Source: Gemmatimonadota bacterium
GTDB taxonomy: Bacteria > Gemmatimonadota > Gemmatimonadetes > Palauibacterales > Palauibacteraceae
NCBI GenBank assembly: GCA_030601615.1
Contig: JAUVTH010000111.1
Span: 1-5,474, forward strand
Direction: 5' to 3'
DNA: 5,474 nucleotides
The notes under the pieces are model-generated. The model made no database searches, was not told the DNA's origin, and was given only the letters and a program-made list of their open reading frames with translations. The stretch's first letter is position 1. Every line of letters starts with the position of its first letter. Shown piece by piece: positions 1-5,072 of this stretch. The translations under genes and the position numbers were made by a program.

Positions 1-267
1 GTAGGAGAGCCCGTCTTTCTGATCGGCGTCGTAGATCGAGACCATGTTGGGGTGGGAAAACGAGGCCAAGGTCCGGGCCTCGCGAAGGAACCGCGCCTCC
101 CCGACGGCCGTGGCCATGTCAGGCCGCAGCACCTTGACGGCCACCACTCGTTCAAGAGAGGTGTCGCGGGCGCGGAACACCGTGGCCATGCCGCCGGAGG
201 CGACCTCGCCGTCGACTTCGTAGCGCGGCGCCAGGGCGTCGCGCAGCCGGTCGAGAAGAGATGACAT
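1..267 (-). CDS. Hanks-type serine/threonine protein kinase, N-terminal fragment
   Basis: This is the first 89 codons of a eukaryotic-like Ser/Thr kinase, reading leftwards and cut by the window edge. The start of the kinase fold is visible. A glycine-rich nucleotide loop lies at about residues 20-31 (VASGGMATVF). The ATP-anchoring lysine is K45 in VAVKVL, and the probable alpha-C glutamate is E63 in RFLREA. A typical HPNMVSIYD segment lies at 72-80. The catalytic loop, the DFG motif and any C-terminal sensor or transmembrane part lie outside the window. The fold begins about 15 residues from the start, so the kinase domain is N-terminal and cytoplasmic, as in PknB-like proteins. The ATG at 267 is supported by GGGAG on the minus strand (274-278) with a 6-nt spacer. 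It is divergent from pdxH. Its substrates cannot be inferred. Confidence 0.93.
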   Translation of the reverse strand, partial: MSSLLDRLRDALAPRYEVDGEVASGGMATVFRARDTSLERVVAVKVLRPDMATAVGEARFLREARTLASFSHPNMVSIYDADQKDGLSY

Positions 268-340
268 TGATTGCTCCCGGAATCGTCCGGCGCGGGGCGG
301 TCGCCGGTGCCTCGTCAGCAGGGGAAGCTTAGATTCCCGT

Positions 341-364
341 GCCCGGCACGGCAAGTTGCCGGGC
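341..364. repeat. inverted repeat in the kinase/pdxH intergenic region
   Basis: The 8-nt arms at 341-348 (GCCCGGCA) and 357-364 (TGCCGGGC) are perfectly complementary, with an 8-nt loop. A second, mutually exclusive pairing nests inside: CGGCAA at 349-354 with TTGCCG at 356-361. It could be an operator-type dyad or an RNA hairpin in the pdxH leader, but no U tract follows, so it does not look like a terminator. The function is unknown. Confidence 0.5.
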
Positions 365-452
365 GGCTCAACCTCTTGCCGAGCAACGAGGTGACGTCCG
401 CCTTCCGACGTCGCGCCGGCGGTCCGCGAAGTGTAGTTTCGTGCACGCGAAT

Positions 453-467
453 CCGCCGTGACGGCGG
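453..467. repeat. short inverted repeat upstream of pdxH
   Basis: Six-nt arms at 453-458 (CCGCCG) and 462-467 (CGGCGG) flank a TGA loop. The repeat ends 31 nt before the pdxH start and 12 nt before its weak GGAAGAG sequence. It may fold in the leader RNA. In DNA this GC-rich it could also arise by chance, and no function is assigned. Confidence 0.3.
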
Positions 468-498
468 CACCCGGCCAACGGAAGAGTGCACCCGACCG

Positions 499-1152
499 AT
501 GACCCTTCGATCGACCCTGAGAGCCCTGATCACTACCGGGAAGGGCGTGGTGCGCGGCCTCACGGACGAAGAGGCCGGGCCCGACCCGTTCGCCCTGTTC
601 GACCGCTGGTACCGTGAGGCCCGCGAGGCAGGCCTGTATCTTCCCGAGTCCATGGCCCTCGCGACGGCGACCGCGGACGGGCGGCCCTCCGTGCGGCAGG
701 TGCTCCTCAAGGCATTCGATGAGCGCGGCTTCGTATTCTACACCAACTACGACAGCCGGAAGGGCGAGGAGATCGCGGAGAACCCGCGCGCCGCCCTGGC
801 GGTCCACTGGCCGATCCTGCAGCGCCAGGTCCGGATCAACGGCGGGGTCGAGAAGACGACGGAAGAAGAGTCGTATGCCTACTTCAGCAGCCGGCCGCGC
901 GGAAGCCAGGTGGGAGCGTGGGCCTCCGACCAGAGTTCCGTGCTCGGCGGGCGAGAGGATCTGGAGCGCAGCTTCAGGGAGGCGCAGGAACGGTTCGGCG
1001 GCGGCGATATTCCACTGCCCTCGTTCTGGGGTGGCTACCGCGTGATCCCCGAGACCTTCGAGTTCTGGCAGGGGCGGGCCGACCGGCTGCACGACCGGCT
1101 GCGCTTCACGCGCGCCGACGGAGAATGGACGATCGACCGGCTGTATCCGTGA
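499..1152 (+). CDS. pdxH: pyridoxamine 5'-phosphate oxidase (PdxH)
   Basis: This FMN-dependent oxidase converts pyridoxine 5'-phosphate or pyridoxamine 5'-phosphate to pyridoxal 5'-phosphate with O2, the last step of PLP biosynthesis and salvage. It is cytosolic and forms a homodimer in this family. The product is 217 residues, against 218 in E. coli, and aligns by eye along its whole length. FMN-contact motifs are R66-x4-K71 (RQVLLK), FYTN at 80-83, SRK at 86-88 and RQVRI at 109-113. SRPRGSQ is at 131-137 and PLPSFWGGYR at 172-181. FEFWQG (187-192) and RLHDR (196-200) supply the substrate-binding Arg/His pair equivalent to E. coli R197/H199, and the protein ends in IDRLYP. The ATG at 499 fits the family N-terminus (KGVVRGL before DPFALFDRW). 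The nearest Shine-Dalgarno-like sequence, GGAAGAG at 480-486, is unusually distant at 12 nt. The Zn-ribbon gene follows after 31 bp. Confidence 0.96.
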   Translation: MTLRSTLRALITTGKGVVRGLTDEEAGPDPFALFDRWYREAREAGLYLPESMALATATADGRPSVRQVLLKAFDERGFVFYTNYDSRKGEEIAENPRAALAVHWPILQRQVRINGGVEKTTEEESYAYFSSRPRGSQVGAWASDQSSVLGGREDLERSFREAQERFGGGDIPLPSFWGGYRVIPETFEFWQGRADRLHDRLRFTRADGEWTIDRLYP

Positions 1153-1183
1153 CGGATCGGCCGCCTTCGAATGGAGAGTTGTG

Positions 1184-1387
1184 ATGAGCGGTTTTGAGTG
1201 CCCCAAGTGCGGTAACACCGACTACGATACCGGCCAGTTCCGGGCCGTCGGCGGCACCCTGAGCAAGATCTTCGACGTGCAGTCCCAGCGGTTCACCACG
1301 GTGACGTGCACGCGCTGCCGGTTCACCGAGGTCTACAAGGCCGACAAGAGCAGCCTCGAGGACATCTTCGACCTGTTTACGAACTGA
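1184..1387 (+). CDS. small Zn-ribbon protein, DUF2082/COG3478 type
   Basis: This 67-residue protein has two CxxC knuckles, C6-C9 (CPKCGN) and C42-C45 (CTRC), which should bind one zinc ion in a ribbon fold. Between them lies the conserved stretch GGTLSKIFDVQSQRFTTV (23-40), and the protein ends in FDLFTN. The pattern FDVQ..+FTTV.C..C..TE.YK matches my memory of the COG3478 'predicted nucleic-acid-binding, Zn-ribbon' family, which includes B. subtilis YpzJ. The biochemical role of that family is not known. The ATG at 1184 is preferred to the adjacent GTG at 1181 because GGAGAG (1173-1178) then sits 5 nt upstream rather than 2. It follows pdxH by 31 bp with no terminator-like hairpin, so co-transcription is likely. 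A functional link to PLP metabolism is not implied. Confidence 0.87.
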   Translation: MSGFECPKCGNTDYDTGQFRAVGGTLSKIFDVQSQRFTTVTCTRCRFTEVYKADKSSLEDIFDLFTN

Positions 1388-1389
1388 CG

Positions 1390-1446
1390 ATGAAGAAGAT
1401 GACGCCGGAATTCCTCGTCGAAGAGATCGATGAATCCGGCGAATGA
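1390..1446 (+). CDS. possible 18-residue small ORF after the Zn-ribbon gene
   Basis: The ATG lies 2 nt after the stop of the Zn-ribbon gene, and the ORF encodes MKKMTPEFLVEEIDESGE. The close spacing would allow translational coupling, and the peptide is lysine-led and acidic like a real N-terminus. There is no Shine-Dalgarno sequence of its own, and no family is recognised. It could be a real small peptide, the truncated start of a lost gene, or chance. No function is assigned. Confidence 0.22.
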   Translation: MKKMTPEFLVEEIDESGE

Positions 1447-1563
1447 GGTGTACTTCGCGATGGAGCCGGACCCCCGCCGTAGCTCGAGTCCGGCCGCTTC
1501 GAATTGCCTCGATGCGTGCGGCCCGCGTGCCGCCCAGGAATCTCGAAAGCTATTACTCCCGAG

Positions 1564-1568
1564 GGAGG
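1564..1568 (+). promoter_or_regulatory. ribosome binding site that decides the first lipoprotein start
   Basis: GGAGG, within GAGGGAGG, lies 8 nt before the ATG at 1577 and only 2 nt before the ATG at 1571. The spacing favours 1577, which gives MRRTLMWIPA as a normal lipoprotein signal start. Confidence 0.75.
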
Positions 1569-1576
1569 ATATGGTC

Positions 1577-2833
1577 ATGCGCAGGACGTTGATGTGGATC
1601 CCGGCTGTGCTCCTGGCGACCGCGTGCGGTGGCGAGGCCGGCGGCGAGGCTGGCTGGGCCGGTACCGTGGAGGACAGCGCGGGCGTACAACTCGTCAAGA
1701 ACACGCTCACCCCCGTGTGGGGAGAGGGTGAGGCGTGGGTTCTCGAGGACGTCATGACAATCGGCGAGGCCGCCGGCGACCCCGACTACCAGTTCGGTCA
1801 GATCTCCGGGATCGTCGTGACCGCGGACGGCCGGATCATCCTCGTCGATCAGCAGGCCCAGCATGTGAAGGTGTTCGGGCCCGACGGGTCGTACGAGCGC
1901 ACAATCGGCCAGGGCGGGTCGGGTCCCGGTGAGTTCGGCCCCGGGGTTGGCCCCATACTCATCGGACGCGGCGACACCTTGATCGTTCCCGACCTCGGAA
2001 ACCAGCGGGTCAACATACTGCGGTCCGACGGCTCCGAGCCCGCCAGCTTCCGAATGAGCTTCGACCAGGGCATCCCGGCACGCTGGGACATGACCGAGGC
2101 CGGAGACCTCGTGTATCAGCTCCGAGCACTCAACCTGCCGAACACCGAGCAGCGGGATACGCTGGACCTCATCGCCACGGTCTCGTACGCGGGCGAGATC
2201 ATCGACACGCTGATGACTCCGAAGCGCGGCGAGTCCCTCACGTTCGGTGACGACGGCCAGCCGATACGCATGATATTCTCGCCCGAGCCCGTGTGGTCAC
2301 TGATCGGCGGCGACGGGCTGTGCATCGCCGTCAACGACATCTTCCGCCTCAACATGTACGACGCGGGCGGCGTCCTGGATCGGATCGTGACCCTTCCTGT
2401 CGAGCGAAAGCCCGTCACGGATGCCGACATCGAGTCCTTCATGCAGACGGTGGAGCGCTTGCTGAACGAGCAGGGCCTCCCGCCGGAGACGATCGAGATC
2501 GTGAAGTCCACGTTCAACTTCGCCGATTACTTCCCGGCGTTTCTGCAGATGATGCCCGGCCCGAACGGCAGTCTGTGGGTGCAGCGCGTGCAGGAGCCGA
2601 CCGGGATGACGGCGGAAGAGCGAGAGGCGTGGAATCCACTGCTCGACCTCGGTGCGTCCGAGTGGGACATACTCGACGCGGAGGGAAGGTATCTCGGCAT
2701 GCTCGACATGCCCCACCGGTTCCAGCCCGTGACGTTCGAGGGCGACCTCATGTACGGAATCTGGCGTGACGAGTTCGACGTACAGTATGTGCGGGTGATG
2801 AAGATCACGGGAATGGGCGAAGGCTCGGCCTGA
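1577..2833 (+). CDS. 6-bladed beta-propeller lipoprotein, copy 1
   Basis: This is a 418-residue predicted lipoprotein. Residues 1-17 form a short signal: an MRR start, a hydrophobic core WIPAVLLATA, and C17 as the likely lipidated cysteine. The lipobox LATAC is slightly off consensus. A Gly/Ala-rich tether follows, then EDSAGV (32-37). NHL-like propeller segments follow: TADGRIILVD...HVKVFGPDGSYERTI (82-110), GGSGPGEF (113-120) and GDTLIVPDLGNQRVNI (132-147). Later blades are PEPVWSLIGGDG (237-247), GSLWVQRV (331-338) and WDILDAEGRYLGML (363-376) to the C-terminus. A helical insertion (about 278-318) interrupts the propeller. The form matches the '6-bladed beta-propeller' lipoprotein family common in Gemmatimonadota and Bacteroidota, whose molecular role is unknown. 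No catalytic residues can be assigned. It sits in the periplasm or on a membrane, and is probably co-transcribed with the paralogue downstream. Confidence 0.87.
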   Translation: MRRTLMWIPAVLLATACGGEAGGEAGWAGTVEDSAGVQLVKNTLTPVWGEGEAWVLEDVMTIGEAAGDPDYQFGQISGIVVTADGRIILVDQQAQHVKVFGPDGSYERTIGQGGSGPGEFGPGVGPILIGRGDTLIVPDLGNQRVNILRSDGSEPASFRMSFDQGIPARWDMTEAGDLVYQLRALNLPNTEQRDTLDLIATVSYAGEIIDTLMTPKRGESLTFGDDGQPIRMIFSPEPVWSLIGGDGLCIAVNDIFRLNMYDAGGVLDRIVTLPVERKPVTDADIESFMQTVERLLNEQGLPPETIEIVKSTFNFADYFPAFLQMMPGPNGSLWVQRVQEPTGMTAEEREAWNPLLDLGASEWDILDAEGRYLGMLDMPHRFQPVTFEGDLMYGIWRDEFDVQYVRVMKITGMGEGSA

Positions 2834-2868
2834 AGGCCAGCGTTCTCCGCTCTCAGAGGCTCCTGATT

Positions 2869-2873
2869 GGAGG
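2869..2873 (+). promoter_or_regulatory. ribosome binding site for the TTG start of the second lipoprotein
   Basis: GGAGG, extending to GGAGGAAA, lies 6 nt before the TTG at 2880. This strong site justifies a non-ATG start, and no in-frame ATG lies between it and the signal peptide. CTCC at 2860-2863 could pair with GGAG at 2869-2872 across a 5-nt loop, but four pairs is too few to claim regulation. Confidence 0.75.
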
Positions 2874-2879
2874 AAAGTT

Positions 2880-4139
2880 TTGAAGAGATTGACTAGGAAT
2901 TCGATTGTCTGGATCCCGGCGCTCCTGTTGGCCGCGGCGTGCGGCGGGGAAGCCGGAAGCTCCACGGAGTGGTCCGGTACCGTGGAGGACAGCGCCGGCG
3001 TGCGTATCGTCCACAACTCGCTCCAGTCGATGTGGGGCGAGGGCGACGCATGGGGTTTCGAGGAGGTCCTGACCATCGGAGAGGCCGCCGGCGATCCCGA
3101 CTACCAGTTCGGACAGATCGCGGGGCTCGACGCGACATCTGACGGACGCATCCTCGTGCTGGACAACCAGGCCCTTCACGTGAAGGTGTTCTCGGCCGAC
3201 GGCGTGTTCGAGCGCACGATAGGCCAGGGTGGATCGGGACCGGGAGAGTTCGGCCCTGGCGCCGCGCTTCTCATGGTCGGTGCCGGCGACACGGTGATCG
3301 TGCCCGATGCCGGCAACCAGCGCGTCAACATAATCCTCCTGGACGAGGGCGAGCACACGAGCTTTCCCCTCCGGTTCGACGAAGGCATCCCGATGCGGTG
3401 GCAGATGTCGAATTCAGGCGCGCTCGTGGCGCATACCCGGGCGCTCAACCTCCCGAATCAAGATGCGGTGGACGTGGACCTCATAGCCCGGCAGGCGTAC
3501 GACGGCAGCATCGTCGACACCCTGCTCACTCCTCCGCGAGGCGAGACTTTCTCGTTCAGCGGAGGGCTGCCCGAGTTCCACTTCTTCTCGCCCGAGCCAT
3601 CCTGGACACTGCTGAACGATGGCTCGTTCGTGTTTGCGATGAGCGACGAGTTCCGCATCAGCGTGTCGGATCTCGATGGCAACGTGCGACGGATCATCAC
3701 GATGCCCCACGAAGACGTCATGGTCTCTGAGGAGGACGAGACAATCATCACGGAGATGATTTCGCGCCTGTTCGAGGAGCAGGGTGTGCCGCCGCAGCAG
3801 CTGGACCTGATGACCCAGAACATCAGCTACGAGGAGGTGTTCCCGGCGTTCACGCAGCTGCGGAACGGACCGGAGGGCAGCCTGTGGGTGCAGCGGGTCG
3901 GCATCCCGAGCGACATGACCGACGACGAGCGCGAGAACTGGAACCCGATGCTCGACCAGGGCTCCGACGACTGGGACGTGTTCGATGCGGACGGGCGCTA
4001 CCTGGGTGTCGTCACGATGCCCGACCGGTTCAGCGCGTTGTCGCTCAAGGGCGACCTGCTGTACGGCGTGTGGCGGGATGAGTTCGAGGTGCAGTACGTG
4101 AAGGTCTACCGAATCACGGGATTGTCCGGCCCGGCCTGA
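2880..4139 (+). CDS. 6-bladed beta-propeller lipoprotein, copy 2
   Basis: This is a 419-residue predicted lipoprotein, paralogous to the gene 46 bp upstream. The signal is MKRLTRNSIVWIPALLLAAA with C21 as the likely lipidated residue, followed by GGEAG as in copy 1. Residues 33-193 align with copy 1 residues 29-189 without a gap. Identical blocks include GTVEDSAGV, TIGEAAGDPDYQFGQI (65-80), ERTIGQGGSGPGEFGPG (111-127), GNQRVNI (145-151) and RALNLPN (187-193). Later shared blocks are FSPEP (236-240), GSLWVQRV (333-340) and YGVWRDEFEVQYVKV (395-409). The middle, with the acidic helical insert (about 280-320), has diverged most. No enzyme motif is visible, so the propeller is likely a binding or scaffold domain in the envelope. 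The start codon is TTG. The downstream end faces convergent genes across a strong hairpin. Confidence 0.87.
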   Translation: MKRLTRNSIVWIPALLLAAACGGEAGSSTEWSGTVEDSAGVRIVHNSLQSMWGEGDAWGFEEVLTIGEAAGDPDYQFGQIAGLDATSDGRILVLDNQALHVKVFSADGVFERTIGQGGSGPGEFGPGAALLMVGAGDTVIVPDAGNQRVNIILLDEGEHTSFPLRFDEGIPMRWQMSNSGALVAHTRALNLPNQDAVDVDLIARQAYDGSIVDTLLTPPRGETFSFSGGLPEFHFFSPEPSWTLLNDGSFVFAMSDEFRISVSDLDGNVRRIITMPHEDVMVSEEDETIITEMISRLFEEQGVPPQQLDLMTQNISYEEVFPAFTQLRNGPEGSLWVQRVGIPSDMTDDERENWNPMLDQGSDDWDVFDADGRYLGVVTMPDRFSALSLKGDLLYGVWRDEFEVQYVKVYRITGLSGPA

Positions 4140-4164
4140 TCGGACTCACTCCAGCGGGAACCTG

Positions 4165-4193
4165 AGCGGGGCGTCCGGCACGGGCGCCCCGTT
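4165..4193 (+). terminator. terminator-like hairpin between convergent genes
   Basis: Positions 4165-4177 pair with 4181-4193 to give a 13-bp stem with a GCA loop, centred on CGGGGCG/CGCCCCG. In plus-strand RNA the pairs 4166-4192 and 4174-4184 are G-U wobbles; in minus-strand RNA they become C-A mismatches. The stem is therefore stronger for the lipoprotein transcript, whose gene ends 25 nt before it. The tail (GTTCATCC) is U-poor, so it is either a GC-rich, poorly canonical intrinsic terminator or a 3' stabilising hairpin. It may also act weakly in the opposite direction. Confidence 0.65.
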
Positions 4194-4195
4194 GT

Positions 4196-4969
4196 TCATC
4201 CGTGGCTCTCCGTTTGGGCTCGAACGCGCCCGATCACCTCGGCCGCGTAGTCGATTCCGGCCGGCGTACGTGAGCCGTGCCAGCTCAGCATTTCCCCGTC
4301 CACGATGTGGAAGATCTCGGGCGCGAGCCCCGTGGCACGGCTGATCTCGTCCACGTGCTTCTGCTGGAAAGGAAACGGCTCCGTGGACAGAAGGACCGCG
4401 TGGGGCGCCGCGGCGGCCAGCTCCTCTGCCTCCACCACTGGATATCGCTTCGGCCGGTCCGCGAACACGTTCTGGCCTCCCGGCAGGGACAGCAGGTCGC
4501 TGATGAACGTGTCGCCGCTCACACTCATCAGGGGCTTCCGCCAGATCAGGTACGCATACCGCACTGTTGGCAGACCTTTCGATCCCTCCCTGGCCTGGCG
4601 CGCTTTTTCCTCGATGTCCCGCGCGATCCGCTCCGCCTCTTCCGGGCGTCCGGCGGCCTCTCCGATCGACCGCACCATCCCCGCCGTCTCGACCGCGGTC
4701 TTCGGAAAGCTGACGTGACAACTCAAGCCGGTGGCCCGCAGAGCCTCCACGTCCTCGACCCGGTTCTCCTCCACGTTGAGCAGGACGAGGTCGGGCTGCA
4801 GCTCGGCAATGCGCGCGACCCCAGGTGTCTTTGTTCCTCCCACTTTCTCGATCCCTCGCACACCTTCGGCGGGGTGAACGCAGAACTTCGTCACTCCGAC
4901 CAGGAAGTCGCCGAGGCCGAGGTCGAACACGAGCTCGGTGAGGCTGGGGCACAGGGACACGATGCGCAT
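4196..4969 (-). CDS. BtuF-like helical-backbone metal/cobalamin receptor without signal peptide
   Basis: This 257-residue protein belongs to the COG0614-type receptor fold, in which two lobes joined by a long helix bind a corrinoid, heme or siderophore. It opens directly with the first strand and motif RIVSLCPSLTELVFDLG (2-18). GVTKFCVHP (25-33), VGGTKTP (43-49) and LQPDLVLLNVEENR (57-70) follow. A connecting helix covers about 92-130. YLIWRKPLMSVSGDTF (140-155) and LSLPGGQNVF (160-169) complete the second-lobe signature. VDGEMLSWHGSRT (223-235) is the family's terminal motif. Classical BtuF proteins are periplasmic, but this one has no signal peptide and no cysteine-anchored start. I see no in-frame upstream extension likely to supply one. 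No permease or ATPase genes lie beside it. The ATG at 4969 has only a weak AGGG nearby but fits the family N-terminus. Cobalamin is the most likely ligand, by family resemblance only. Confidence 0.82.
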   Translation of the reverse strand: MRIVSLCPSLTELVFDLGLGDFLVGVTKFCVHPAEGVRGIEKVGGTKTPGVARIAELQPDLVLLNVEENRVEDVEALRATGLSCHVSFPKTAVETAGMVRSIGEAAGRPEEAERIARDIEEKARQAREGSKGLPTVRYAYLIWRKPLMSVSGDTFISDLLSLPGGQNVFADRPKRYPVVEAEELAAAAPHAVLLSTEPFPFQQKHVDEISRATGLAPEIFHIVDGEMLSWHGSRTPAGIDYAAEVIGRVRAQTESHG

Positions 4970-4993
4970 GGCCCTACGGTACCGGGCGGATGC

Positions 4994-5027
4994 AAAGCGG
5001 GCCAGCGCCCGGAAGACGCCGGCCCGC
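4994..5027 (-). terminator. terminator-like hairpin downstream of the cytochrome c peroxidase gene
   Basis: In minus-strand RNA, positions 5027-5017 pair with 5007-4997 to give an 11-bp stem (GCGGGCCGGCG with CGCTGGCCCGC, one G-U wobble) with a 9-nt loop, followed by TTT. The plus-strand version has an A-C mismatch in place of the wobble. It lies 45 nt after the stop of the upstream minus-strand gene and 24 nt before the start of the BtuF-like gene, so it is either a short-tailed intrinsic terminator or an attenuator-like leader element. Confidence 0.6.
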
Positions 5028-5072
5028 GGCTCGCCGAATCCTGCTCTAAACGATCCGTCCGTGCGCGGCGGG

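Larger units (their letters stand above)
268..498. other. divergent intergenic region between kinase and pdxH
   Basis: This 231-bp stretch separates two divergently transcribed genes and should hold both promoters. I see no convincing -35/-10 pair. The frame of pdxH stays open upstream back to 271, but the codons there match nothing in the PdxH family and include no better start, so I treat this as non-coding. The region contains several inverted repeats, which are listed separately: 341-364, 453-467 and a GACGTC pair at 393-398 and 407-412. Confidence 0.7.
1388..1576 (+). other. intergenic region and leader before the lipoprotein pair
   Basis: This 189-bp gap follows the Zn-ribbon gene. It holds a doubtful 18-codon ORF (1390-1446), a weak 5-bp stem (GCGGC at 1518-1522 with GCCGC at 1529-1533) without a U tract, and the ribosome binding site at 1564-1568. 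The reading frame of the lipoprotein is open back to 1430, but the sequence before 1577 does not resemble the paralogue and would bury the signal peptide, so it is not coding in that frame. A promoter for the lipoprotein pair probably lies here, but I cannot place one. Confidence 0.6.

Noticed and set aside
271..498. N-terminal extension of PdxH by up to 76 codons
   Set aside because: The extension has no PdxH-like sequence, while the ATG at 499 gives a 217-residue protein matching the family length and N-terminus.
1551..1556. TATTAC as a -10 promoter element before the first lipoprotein
   Set aside because: No acceptable -35 lies 16-18 bp upstream, and the implied start would fall on the ribosome binding site.
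1430..1576. Longer start for the first lipoprotein
   Set aside because: It would place about 49 unrelated residues before a good signal peptide. The ATG at 1577 has GGAGG at 8 nt and matches the paralogue's layout.
2297..3076. 259-codon minus-strand frame spanning the junction of the two lipoprotein genes
   Set aside because: It is antisense to both conserved paralogues, and the matching antisense peptides in each copy simply reflect the duplication.
4146..4952. 268-codon minus-strand frame overlapping the BtuF-like gene, including a 17-codon ATGA-coupled tail at 4146-4199
   Set aside because: The long frame is the shifted frame of the BtuF-like gene and is Arg/Gly-rich. The short ATGA-coupled tail is encoded largely by the hairpin at 4165-4193, which better explains that sequence.
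4970..5072. Cobalamin riboswitch upstream of the BtuF-like gene
   Set aside because: The gap is only 103 nt, shorter than a cobalamin riboswitch normally needs. I see no B12-box-like sequence, only the terminator-like hairpin.
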